Source: Isochrysis galbana
Lineage: Eukaryota; Haptophyta; Isochrysidales; Isochrysidaceae
DNA length: 25,000 nt
Reading direction: 5' to 3'
Assembly: GCA_018136815.1 (NCBI GenBank)
Contig: JADDIW010000135.1
Location: 1 to 25,000, forward strand
Positions 9,314 to 16,689 of the stretch are shown here, one piece after another. The notes beneath the pieces are model-generated. The model was not told the DNA's origin, ran no database searches, and saw only the letters and a list, made by a program, of their open reading frames with translations. Made by a program: the position numbers and the translations under genes. Every line of letters begins with the position of its first letter. Position 1 is the first letter of the stretch.

Positions 9314-9467
9314 GAGGACCAATGTGGAAAACATTCAGAAAGATTTTCAGAACGCCGTCTGGGGTACCCTTCGGTGGATGTTCGGTCCAAGCATCGAGTG
9401 GGAAGTCCCCAGAATAGATACCATCAAAGCTTCAATTTCATGGTTGGTGTCGCTGCAAGATCGATAA
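8919..9467 (+). CDS. Hypothetical protein, duplicated N-terminal part (copy A)
   Basis: The 182-residue frame begins MGERDPQSVVNGLLGKRKRS. Residues 1-131 lie in the duplicated segment; the last 51 (from about VRTNVENIQKDFQNAVWG) are unique to this copy. I recognise no family. The N-terminus is basic, and the centre looks helical (SAVRESIESVKKEVFEAVAD). Both strands of the duplicated block are open in more than one frame, so the coding strand is not certain; plus is preferred for its length and amphipathic character. Between copies the changes I traced are mostly amino-acid altering (K/E, G/D, V/M, D/R, E/G, H/D against about three silent), which argues against strong constraint. It may be part of a mobile element. 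Confidence 0.4.
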   Translation: MGERDPQSVVNGLLGKRKRSVKSLASMSIAQMSDKEWLDLSGVQSDIMDICICEELQRDSNFTTELQRYKHWDCSAVRESIESVKKEVFEAVADMVMRTARGILAQGNHVPLQLAFTPTVHSPTSSFWLEHVRTNVENIQKDFQNAVWGTLRWMFGPSIEWEVPRIDTIKASISWLVSLQDR

Positions 9468-10075
9468 AGGGCACACAAGAACGTGGGACTACATGCTCAA
9501 CTCGCGCGCGCATTTGTCCATGGTCGAACGTCGTCAGCGACGAGGCAGAGGGATGTGAGCGGATCCCAAACAAACGTTGCTGAGCATTAGTAGAGAGTGT
9601 GCGGAACGGGGCCCCCGACTTCCTGGTAGGACACGGGTCGTCATCCATTCGAATTGGAACGAGCACTACACACGAAGCAACGGGGAGGGGGGGGGGGCGT
9701 GCGAAAGTGCGAGGCAAGTCCAAATAATCCACGGAGGCACTGAATGGAGGCCACCATGCATAACTTTTGTTCTCACCTCTGAGACGTGAATAGAGTTGGT
9801 TGCCGGGTGTCATTGTTACGCGCTCATTTTGCAGCACCTGTACATGTACCTCAGCTTGTCCTGGGTGCTGCTTCGTCGGTTCAGCCGGAATTGCGTGATG
9901 ACTTCGTCCTGTTCGCATTCAACATTGTGCATTGTGCTTGTCCAGGTTGATGTTCTGCCATGTTTCGTTATTCCACTCCGTCGTCACGTCACGACATTGG
10001 CCCACGGCCGCCATGGAATTGCACGTGTAATCATACGATAGCGTGTCGGGTGTGGGTCGATTCAGTCTGAATTTG
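9468..10075. other. Intergenic region
   Basis: No recognised gene. A 164-codon minus frame (9424-9918) overlaps the end of the preceding frame and has no motif. A G-run of about 11 lies near 9688. Confidence 0.35.
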
Positions 10076-10079
10076 GCAA

Positions 10080-10500
10080 GCTCCAAGCAAGCTCCAACCA
10101 CCTCCAACCCCACCCAAGCTCCAACCACGCAACCCCACCCAAGCTTCAACCCTCCGACTAACCCCACCCAAGCTCCAACTCCACCCAAGCTCCGACTCCC
10201 CAAAGCTCCTCGACCAACACCTTCGCCCCAGCCACCAACCCCCACCCAAGCTCCAACTCCACCCAAGCTCCGACTCCCAAAAGCTCCTCGACCAACACCT
10301 TCGCCCCAGCTCCAACCCCACCAAACCAAGGTGTTGGTCGAAGGGAGTTGGAGCTGAGTTGGCTGGGGCGAAGGTGTTGGTCGAAGGGAGGGGTTGGAGC
10401 TTGGATGGAATTGTTGGCTGGGGCGAAGATGTTGGCTTTTGGGAGTCGGAGCTTGGGGGCTTGGGTTGGAGCTGGGGCGAAGGTGTTGGTCGAGGAGGGG
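10080..10500. repeat. Large imperfect inverted repeat of CAAGCTCC-type tandem units
   Basis: The left arm is built of CCCAAGCTCCAAC/CGACTCC units with a 78-bp higher-order duplication (units beginning near 10171 and 10249). The right arm is its reverse complement in rearranged form. Positions 10284-10318 and 10463-10497 are perfectly complementary over 35 bp, and 10288-10310 with 10362-10384 over 23 bp. A closer 11-bp pair (CGACCAACACC with GGTGTTGGTCG) sits at about 10289-10299 and 10330-10340. Frames across it are low complexity and not credible genes. Confidence 0.85.
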
Positions 10501-10900
10501 CTCCGGAGGTTGAGGTTGAGAAAAAAAAACCTTTTAATATTCTCGCCTCGCGCGCGGCACTGAGATCTATTTTCGTATCCACGCTCCTTCCCACCTCGCT
10601 CCCCACTACCCGCCTTGCGGCTCCTCCCCTTGTGCTCTACTTAGGGGCTCAGGTTGTTGGGGGGAGTTGGGTTGGATCGGGTGCACTTGTCCCCAGCGAA
10701 TGTTCTCGCCTTTCTCCTGTGTCACTGGGTGGCCTGTTCATATGTTTTTTGGTCGTTAGGGCGTCTTGTCATCCTTGAAGCTCGTTGTGTTGCGCTGTAT
10801 TTTAGCGCCTTCAGGTTGGGCTCGAGGCGGGTTGTGGGTGTGTAGGTGTGTAGGTGTAGGTAGTGCCGACAAGTCGAGGCTACTTGCGCATCCTGTCGTC
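10501..10900. other. Intergenic region
   Basis: No gene is recognised. It contains an A-run near 10522 and G/T-rich sequence. Open frames have no family signature. Confidence 0.3.
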
Positions 10901-10907
10901 TCGCTCG

Positions 10908-11038
10908 CCCCTCCACCGCCACCCCTAGCCCCCACACCACCCCTACCGCCTACCGCCACCCCCTCCCCTCTCCCCTCTCCCCTCTCCCCTCCTTCCTCTC
11001 CCTCTTCCCCGATTCCCCTCTCCCCTCGCCCCGCCGGC
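10908..11038 (+). repeat. Polypyrimidine tract
   Basis: About 130 bp that is almost entirely C and T on the plus strand, with tandem TCCCCTC units. It lies about 430 bp upstream of the TXNDC9-like start. It may be part of an upstream regulatory region or a simple repeat. Confidence 0.6.
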
Positions 11039-11325
11039 TCGCCGGCGCCAGCGCGCGCTAGCGCCCCGCCCCGTGACCCCAAATTTCGCGCTGTCTCCTT
11101 GGCTTCCCGCCCAAGTTTCGGTCAAAAATTTTTCCTCGAGCCAACCCAATTAAAAAAAAATCGCGAAAACCTGGCCGGGGCCAAGGGCCAAGGGAGAGGA
11201 CGGAAATGGGCTCGCGCCAACCTTTCGTGGCAACGTTCTCCCGCGCTTCTAAAACCAAGCATCATAGACGAATTTATGATAGGGAGGTCTGCCCAGGCCT
11301 AGGAGGGGTCCCATTTCACATCCGG

Positions 11326-11362
11326 AGGCCCCCTAGGGCCCTCCTAGGGCCCCTAGGGGCTC
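11326..11362. repeat. Cluster of overlapping CCTAGGG palindromes
   Basis: Blocks CCCCCTAGGGCCC, TCCTAGGGCCC and CTAGGGG are arranged so that several overlapping palindromes form. It lies about 110 bp upstream of the TXNDC9-like start codon. A role is unknown. Confidence 0.4.
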
Positions 11363-11468
11363 CCAATATAGCCATATGTACTAAAAACATATTGAACGTC
11401 TTCCTGGAGGACTAGGCACCTACTAGGGTTAAAGCTGGGGCGGATCGCGGCACCACGTCGAGCGCGCC

Positions 11469-12242
11469 ATGTCGGGGGGGTACATAAAGCAGAACCGCGG
11501 CTTTCATGGGATGTACAGCGAGGACAACTGGACGTCGCAGCAGCGGATGGAGCACACCTCGCGCATTGAGTCGCGGATGGACGCCGACGATAAGCGCGAA
11601 GCGGGCGAGGCCGACGGCTGGCTTGCAGCAGGCCGCGACGGCGACGTGCATTTCATGAAGGGTGAGCCCAATGCGGCCGCCATCAGCGGCGAGGGGACGG
11701 GTGAGAACGAGATTGAGGCATTAAGACGCAATAGGCTCGCTCAGATGAAGGCACGTGCAGAGGAGCGAAAGCGGTGGGTGGCGCGTGGGCACGGCAGCTA
11801 CGTGTCGCTCAAGGATGAAACTGAACTGCTGTCCAAGCTGCCACACCACGAGCGCGCAGTCGTCCTCTTCAGTAGCCGGAATTTCACCAACCATCTCGCG
11901 GAGCTCATGCACACTCACATGCGCGCACTCGCGGCCGTCCACTTTGAGACGTTCTTTGCGCACCTGGACTCCGACAACTCGCCCATGATCAAGGCCATGA
12001 TTGAGATTGGCGATACTCCAGTGCTGCTCCTGTGCCAGGCTGGCAAGGTGACTGGACAGCTCGCCGGTATCGACCGCTCGTATACAGCGGAGGGCATCGC
12101 ATACGAACTTGGCTTGCAAGGCCTTGTCAACTTTGATGACGGGATACAGTACGGCAAAGTTGCCGGGGGCTGCACCACACATACTGCTCAACGCGCGGCT
12201 GCTCAGGCTAGCGACAACTCGTCGGATGATGATGATGACTAG
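11469..12242 (+). CDS. TXNDC9 / phosducin-like protein 3 homologue
   Basis: A 257-residue intronless frame. Residues 79-105 (ENEIEALRRNRLAQMKARAE, then RKRWVARGHG) match the basic helix that precedes the thioredoxin fold in the phosducin-like family. Residues about 108-205 form the thioredoxin-like domain with YVSLKDETELL, VVLFSSRNFTNHLAELM, HFETFFAHLDSDNSP and the cis-proline segment IGDTPVLLL. The redox CxxC is absent (SRNF at that place), as is usual for this family. The segment TAEGIAYELGLQGLVNFDDG matches its C-terminal helix. In yeast and animals the family modulates the CCT chaperonin in tubulin and actin folding. The N-terminus (1-75) is longer than in animal TXNDC9, and the tail is acidic (SSDDDDD). 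The ATG at 11469 is the first in frame. Confidence 0.88.
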   Translation: MSGGYIKQNRGFHGMYSEDNWTSQQRMEHTSRIESRMDADDKREAGEADGWLAAGRDGDVHFMKGEPNAAAISGEGTGENEIEALRRNRLAQMKARAEERKRWVARGHGSYVSLKDETELLSKLPHHERAVVLFSSRNFTNHLAELMHTHMRALAAVHFETFFAHLDSDNSPMIKAMIEIGDTPVLLLCQAGKVTGQLAGIDRSYTAEGIAYELGLQGLVNFDDGIQYGKVAGGCTTHTAQRAAAQASDNSSDDDDD

Positions 12243-12770
12243 GAGCCCACTGCATGCCGAAAGAGTGACAGATCAAAGGAGCGCACTGCAGAAGTGCGCT
12301 TGACATTACAACATTGTGGGTGGATGCTGTCTCACAGAATGTTATGGAAACATTGAGGGCCTCCGAGTAGGCAAATGGCCATCGACACCCTAGGGGAATG
12401 ATGGCGAGCATTAGCAACTGTTTAGTTTGGGCCGCGTTGCTTCTGCCTCTAACCACCTTGGCTCAATCTCATTATTGTTCGCTCCTGTAACTCTTGGAAG
12501 GATCTTTCTTAGCTCTTTCTAGCTTTCTATCTCTTCTCTTGTCCCTTGTGACCTATCTATGGTGATTTGCTGCTTGCACGAGTCACTGCAAGCTGAGCTA
12601 TGATAAAGTTGTTGATAGATGCCGACGCCGGGCGGGCGGGGGCCCGAATCTTTGACCCGCGAGCGCTGTGCCTACGTCGCTCATGCCCAGCCCATGATTC
12701 TCATAATGGACAATGGGAGCAAATGAAATAAAAACTTTTGAAATTCTTGCCGGCCCCACGCCCACGCCCA
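12243..12770. other. 3' flank of the TXNDC9-like gene and spacer
   Basis: Presumed 3' untranslated region followed by unremarkable intergenic DNA. No gene, RNA or repeat is supported. Confidence 0.35.
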
Positions 12771-12771
12771 C

Positions 12772-12960
12772 GCCTGTTTTCAAGATAAGTCGGGACCGAG
12801 CGCCGCCCGCCTGGTTCCGGTTGGCACAGGAAAATGGTTAAGAATTAGATCGCCGGGGGGGGGGGGGGGGGGGCATGCCACCGGACCATATCTAAGCCCT
12901 TTCTTTATCCCTACCCCCGAGTACAAAGTGCATGCATGGGGGGGGGGGGGGAGGGGGGGC
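12772..12960 (+). repeat. Dispersed repeat family 2, copy B, with long G-runs
   Basis: It corresponds to 2482-2645 and shares the exact block GCCACCGGACCATATCTAAG plus CCCTT. In this copy the G-run before that block has grown to 19 bases (12855-12873), and a second run of 14 lies at 12938-12951. The G-runs could fold as G-quadruplexes or be prone to length error in sequencing. Confidence 0.75.
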
Positions 12961-12974
12961 CTACACGCTACACG

Positions 12975-13075
12975 GATAGGCCCAGGCCAGGATATCTCAC
13001 ATATTTTTTTGGATATTTGGGTGCATTTCCGGGAAAAACATATCTCTGGATATTTGAGGGATATTTGGGTCGCCG
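12975..13075. repeat. ATATCC-rich dispersed segment, copy B
   Basis: It contains AGGATATCTC, TTGGATATTTGGG, CTGGATATTTGAG and GGATATTTGGGTCG. These are the same short motifs as copies at 4910 and 15465, here mainly on the opposite strand. Confidence 0.45.
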
Positions 13076-13860
13076 CGAGGCCGGCCGGCGCCGGCGCCTG
13101 TGTCCTGTGTATCGCACGCGAAAACAAAACTCCTGAGGGTGGGGACACTACGGTAGTAAGTAATGAAGCTTTCGAAACGACGAGACGAGCGAGATACGAC
13201 CTCGTGAGAAGCGGCCAGATAAAACCAGGTTTCAGGTTCACAAAGGTGACCCGACAAGTACTTAGTAATTGAGAGCACTTTTACTGTAATAATAATAATA
13301 TTTCTTCCTCCTTCCTCCTAGCCTTTGCCTGGCTCCCCACTTCCGTCGCCTGCGAGACCGCTGCGGGCAGCGAGCGCGCCACGCGCCACCAACCCCAACC
13401 AACCCAACGCTGCGATGCAACGAAGTGAGCTCTGCCGCTGCCCATGCCCATGCCACCGCCTGCCCGTCCCAAGCTCTGCTCGTCATCCCTCGGCCAAGAC
13501 GGCAGTGCTCCGCGCCCCGCGCCTCGCCGCGCGTGACCGCTGACTGTGATGTGCAACAGCTCTCTAGCTTGCCTTGTTTTGCTCACATCAACGATGTCAT
13601 ACCATCTGCTCAAGAGAGAACTACAAGATTTTGTTGTCGCCTGCAATGGGTTTCAGATCGACCATCAAGACATTCACGCTTTTACTGAGAGGGTGCAACC
13701 TCAGGTTTGGTTGTTTTTTTCGCAAGTGCCCCCCATGTGGACGGTATAAGTTCTACTTGAAGTACCCCCTTATTAAAGTACAAACGTGCAGGTTTCAGAG
13801 CAGCACCACTTTTGATGACACCCCCGCGGTGAAGTCAGTTTTTTTGTACCGGTATGTGAT
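13076..13860. other. Unresolved intergenic region
   Basis: No gene is recognised. An AAT microsatellite lies at about 13288-13302. Short arginine/proline-rich frames around 13325-13690 have no family signature. Confidence 0.3.
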
Positions 13861-13863
13861 CAG

Positions 13864-13985
13864 CGCCCAATCACCATCCACCATCCAGCATGGAAACGCG
13901 TACAATCACAAAGGCGAGAAGCGCTCAATCACCATCACCCACAGCATAGAAAAGCATTCAATCACCATCCAGCCTACACGAGGAA
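13864..13985 (+). repeat. Minisatellite, second locus
   Basis: Cores related to GCGCTCAATCACCATCA begin near 13864, 13899, 13922 and 13956, with spacers CCACAGCATAGAAAA and CCTACACGAGGAA. They match the array at 8571-8790. Another single core occurs at 14448, directly before the second duplication copy. Confidence 0.7.
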
Positions 13986-14032
13986 GGCTCCCGCCGGTGC
14001 GCGGACGCGCTGTTCATGACGATGTTGCTCGT

Positions 14033-14317
14033 GCTCTGAAGGGAGAGGAGGGCTCTGAAGGGAGAGGAGGGCTCTGAAGGGAGAGGAGGGCTCTGAAGGG
14101 AGAGGAGGGCTCTGAAGGGAGAGGAGGGCTCTGAAGGGAGAGGAGGGCTCTGAAGGGAGAGGAGGGCTCTGAAGGGAGAGGAGGGCTCTGAAGGGAGAGG
14201 AGGGCTCTGAAGGGAGAGGAGGGCTCTGAAGGGAGAGGAGGGCTCTGAAGGGAGAGGAGGGCTCTGAAGGGAGAGGAGGGCTCTGAAGGGAGAGGAGGGC
14301 TCTGAAGGGAGAGGAGG
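14033..14317 (+). repeat. Perfect 15 x 19-bp tandem array
   Basis: The unit GCTCTGAAGGGAGAGGAGG repeats 15 times from 14033 with no mismatch that I could find. Because 19 is not a multiple of 3, each frame passes through all three phases. On the minus strand no stop arises in any frame, giving a periodic 19-residue peptide (SPFRALLSLQSPPLPSEPS). The plus strand has a TGA once every three units in each frame. Perfect identity implies recent expansion or homogenisation. Confidence 0.95.
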
Positions 14318-14349
14318 GCTGGTAGGCAATGCAGGGCGGCAGGGGGGCG

Positions 14350-14438
14350 GAGAACTGCTCAACTGCAAGGGAATTGCTCAACTGCAAGGGAATTGCTCAA
14401 CTGCAAGGGAACTGCTCAACTGAAGGGAACTGCTCAAA
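14350..14438 (+). repeat. Second short 19-bp tandem array
   Basis: About four and a half copies of a 19-bp unit, AATTGCTCAACTGCAAGGG with AACTGCTCAACTG variants; one copy lacks a base. The equal period and shared GCTC...TGAAGGGA suggest kinship with the neighbouring 15-copy array. Confidence 0.8.
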
Positions 14439-14482
14439 GGCGAGAAGCGCTCAATCACCGTCACCCATGGCCAAAGCCTGTC

Positions 14483-14944
14483 GGCCTAAGTATTTCGTGA
14501 CAGGATTAATATTTAAATCTAATCTTCACATTACCACTGAGCGCTTCCTATGGGCGAAAGGGATCCCCAATCTGTCGTGAATGGGCTGCTAGGAAAAAGG
14601 AAGCGTTCCGTGGAATCACTAGCGTCGATGAGCATAGCACAGATGTCTGACAAGGAATGGTTGGACTTGAGTGATATGCAAAGTCGCATAATGGATATAT
14701 GTATTTGTGAAGAGCTCCAACGTGACTCCAATTTCACCACAGGGCTCCAAAGATACAAACATTGGGATTGTAGTGCCGTGAGAGAAAGCATCGAGTCTGT
14801 GAAGAAAGAAGTGTTCGAAGCTGTCGCAGACATGGTAATGCGTACCGCAAGAGGTATACTTGCACAAGGTAATGATGTCCCACTCCAGCTGGCGTTCACG
14901 CCAACTGTACATTCACCTACATCGAGCTTTTGGTTGGAACATGT
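14483..14944 (+). repeat. Segmental duplication, copy B (partner at 8856-9313)
   Basis: Same boundaries as copy A. Homology begins at GGCCTAAGTATTTCGTGA and stops at GGTTGGAACATGT, after which the sequences are unrelated. Confidence 0.9.
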
Positions 14945-15017
14945 CTCTGAACCCACAATGCATCCACACTGCCGCCGTGCGCAAACGATGGATCGAACGC
15001 ACGCAATAAGCTTGTAA
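14550..15017 (+). CDS. Hypothetical protein, duplicated N-terminal part (copy B)
   Basis: A 155-residue frame whose first 131 residues match the frame at 8919-9467 (MGERDPQSVVNGLLGKRKRS start). The last 24 residues (SEPTMHPHCRRAQTMDRTHA...) come from the flanking DNA and run antisense to the transposase-like fragment, so the C-terminus is probably accidental. This copy is best read as a truncated or relocated block rather than a working gene. Confidence 0.3.
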   Translation: MGERDPQSVVNGLLGKRKRSVESLASMSIAQMSDKEWLDLSDMQSRIMDICICEELQRDSNFTTGLQRYKHWDCSAVRESIESVKKEVFEAVADMVMRTARGILAQGNDVPLQLAFTPTVHSPTSSFWLEHVSEPTMHPHCRRAQTMDRTHAISL

Positions 15018-15381
15018 TGCGGTGTTGCTCCTGACAATGAAATGGGCTGACACAATGGTCAGTGAGCCGATCCTCCAAATAATCAAACGCTCCCTTCACG
15101 TGCCTCATCATTGTCGCCCATTCAGGTAGGCTACATGGATCCACTGCACTTCTCATCTCGTTTTCATCGTCGACCTGTAACGTCGACCCGTTGTCGTATG
15201 TGATGGTCCAAGAGCTACCGCGTGCCGCAGAAACCTTCCCAGCAAACCATTGATGGTGGGGCGCCCCGTAGTACTCTGTCGTGCACGTGCCCACGGTGAG
15301 CGGGTGCTTTGCCCTTAAGAGAGCTGCAACATTGGGGAAGTCTGATGCGACAGTGCCCAGCCTGCGGCCACGCGCGCGCAA
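14945..15381 (-). pseudogene. Possible DNA-transposase fragment with Tudor-like segment
   Basis: The frame continues to 14917, but residues after GGSVDALWV lie at the junction with duplication copy B, so the natural C-terminus is lost. A first part (ASDFPNVAALLRAKHPLTVG, then FAGKVSAARGSSWTITYDNG) resembles a small beta-barrel of Tudor or chromo type with the W-x-Y-x-N-G pattern. A second part (AFDYLEDRLTDHCVSPFHCQ followed by LLRAFDPSFA) reminds me of the region before the dimerisation segment of hAT-like transposases in algal genomes. No catalytic triad is visible. This is a resemblance, not a firm assignment. Confidence 0.35.
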
Positions 15382-15401
15382 TCCCTTTCGCGCGCATTCA
15401 C

Positions 15402-15432
15402 GTAACCACTTTCGCGCGCTAAATAGTGGTTA
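15402..15432. other. Hairpin with 9-bp perfect stem
   Basis: GTAACCACT (15402-15410) and AGTGGTTAC (15424-15432) flank TTCGCGCGCTAAAT. The motif TTTCGCGCGC also occurs just before. Possibly the end of a small element. Confidence 0.4.
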
Positions 15433-15464
15433 CAATGGTTTTATTTTTTCGTTCAGCCCATCCG

Positions 15465-15563
15465 GCCCCCCAAATATCCGCCAAATATCCATGGATATCC
15501 ATTCGGCCAAAAGCGGCCTAAATATCCGGGAGATATATCCGGATATGTCTGCCAACCCCTAGT
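15465..15563 (-). repeat. ATATCC-rich dispersed segment, copy C
   Basis: Repeated AAATATCC motifs (CAAATATCCGCC, CAAATATCC, TGGATATCC, AAATATCCGGG, ATATATCCGGATAT) end in ACCCCTAGT at 15555-15563. That terminus is the inverse of the ACTAGGGGT that opens copy A at 4910. Confidence 0.5.
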
Positions 15564-15610
15564 TGAGAGGTCAACATGTTGAGAGGTCAACTTGTTGAGA
15601 TGTGAACTTG
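15563..15610 (+). repeat. 16-bp tandem repeat, three copies
   Basis: Units TTGAGAGGTCAACATG, TTGAGAGGTCAACTTG and TTGAGATGTGAACTTG, abutting the ATATCC-rich segment. Confidence 0.75.
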
Positions 15611-15726
15611 TTCAGGTTGTCTGTCAACGTGGTGTATCTGGTTGTAGTGCCTGTTTGGTGACCTGCAGCCCCCTGAGTACCCCAAGCCCCGAGTCTCCCG
15701 AGTCATCCTTTCGAGTCTACGAGTCC

Positions 15727-16684
15727 CTACGAGTCCCAATCAAGCGGTATCTGCTCGCCGCGCCCTTCCCTACGTCCTCCGTCCCTCCGATTTGCGTTCC
15801 GTGCCACTTCCCCGTCCATTTCACATGCCCGTCGTTTGCCCTCCCCGTTCCCCCGATGAGCCCGTCCCGGGCTCCCCGGGTGAGCCGTGCGCCGCGCTAG
15901 CCGCCGGTGCGCCTCCGCGGCTCGTTTCCGAAGAGGAAACGAGCCTCGCTCCGACAGCTCCACGCACCCTTGCCACGCACGAAGCTGGAATGTGAAGGCC
16001 ATCGCGCGGCGCTCCTTGTCGGGAATCGCGTGCCTGTTGAGCTGCGCGCGAAGGGCGTCGCATGCGGCACTTGACGGCATGCTTCCAGCACTGCCTGCCT
16101 ACATGTGAAACACAGCCAAACTTAGAAAAAAAACAGCAAAAACAGTATGTTTTTTGCCGTCGAAAAAAAACAGTGTAAAAAACAGATGTGCGGGGTAGGG
16201 GGGCCGCCCGAAATAAAACAGCGAAAAACATATGTTTTGGGCCTCCGAAAAAAAACACTGTTCCTGTGTTTCACATGTAGGACTGCCTGCTTCAATAATT
16301 GACTTCCACGCTTCTTGCAGCGATTCGTAGGTCACTGCCTCCTCGTTTTCGATCAGAGCGGCCGTGAGCGACGCTGCGACGGCTGCGGCGGCCTGCTGCT
16401 GCTTCTCACGCTTGTCCATATCGATGAGTGCGCGCGCAGCGGGGTCGGCCTTCAGCTCTTTCAAAATTTTGTACGTGCAGTACTCGCTCGCCTCGGAGAG
16501 CGTTGACTGCTGCAGGGCGCAGGGCCTGCCTTACCGAGCTGAATCGTCCCGTGAGCACGGATATGGATATGGCGGCCTCCCGCGATGCTTGCTCCTTCTT
16601 GCTTGGTGGTGCGTACGTGTCTGTGGCTGTGTGGTCGGGTGTGGTCGCCTCTTGAGCTGCCTCCAAGGGCGGAGCTTCCGACAT
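15727..16684 (-). CDS. Hypothetical protein interrupted by an introner-like element (tentative three-exon model)
   Basis: Tentative exons on the minus strand: 16684-16535 (MSEAPPLEAAQEATTPDHTA start), 16509-16287 and 16094-15727, about 246 residues. Exon 2 holds a helical, charged segment (SEYCTYKILKELKADPAARA, then DKREKQQQAAAAVAASL and TYESLQEAWKSIIEAGS). Removing 16095-16286 rejoins SIIEAGS to AGSMPSSAACDALRAQL in frame. No family is recognised. The 25-nt gap at 16510-16534 has GTAAGG and CTGCAG ends and corrects the frame, but is very short for an intron, so exon 1 is uncertain. The frame after RAWQG to 15727 is arginine-rich, contains a perfect hairpin and may not be coding. The uninterrupted frame across the element would stop at TAG 16101-16099. 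Confidence 0.4.
15919..15945. other. Perfect 11-bp hairpin with 5-base loop
   Basis: GGCTCGTTTCC (15919-15929), loop GAAGA, GGAAACGAGCC (15935-15945). It lies in the distal part of the hypothetical minus-strand gene. It could be a structured 3' UTR element or a tiny palindromic insertion. Confidence 0.7.
16098..16281. mobile_element. 184-bp MITE / introner-like element with 18-bp TIRs and 8-bp target duplication
   Basis: The termini are perfect inverted repeats: CCTACATGTGAAACACAG at 16098-16115 and its reverse complement at 16264-16281. Flanks 16090-16097 and 16282-16289 are both ACTGCCTG, an 8-bp target-site duplication, as made by hAT and some other DNA-transposon superfamilies. The interior is non-coding and has two related halves with GAAAAAAAACA and (T)ATGTTTT motifs. 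Element plus duplication is 192 bp. On the minus strand the duplication supplies CAG|GC at one side and CAG|G at the other, so a GC-AG intron 16286-16095 would restore the interrupted frame exactly. Confidence 0.88.
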
Positions 16685-16689
16685 GTCTT

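Noticed and set aside
9919..10606. Long minus-strand frames rich in GVGAWVGL and similar repeats
   Set aside because: They translate the CAAGCTCC inverted-repeat array; periodicity explains the openness.
13958..14387. Two 136-137 codon minus-strand frames with SPPLPSEPSSPFRALLSLQ repeats
   Set aside because: They arise from the 19-bp array, which has no stop in any minus frame; no start context or flanking domain supports a gene.
15919..15945. Histone-type 3' stem-loop
   Set aside because: The stem is 11 bp with a 5-base loop and does not match the 6-bp stem, 4-base loop consensus; no histone gene is near.
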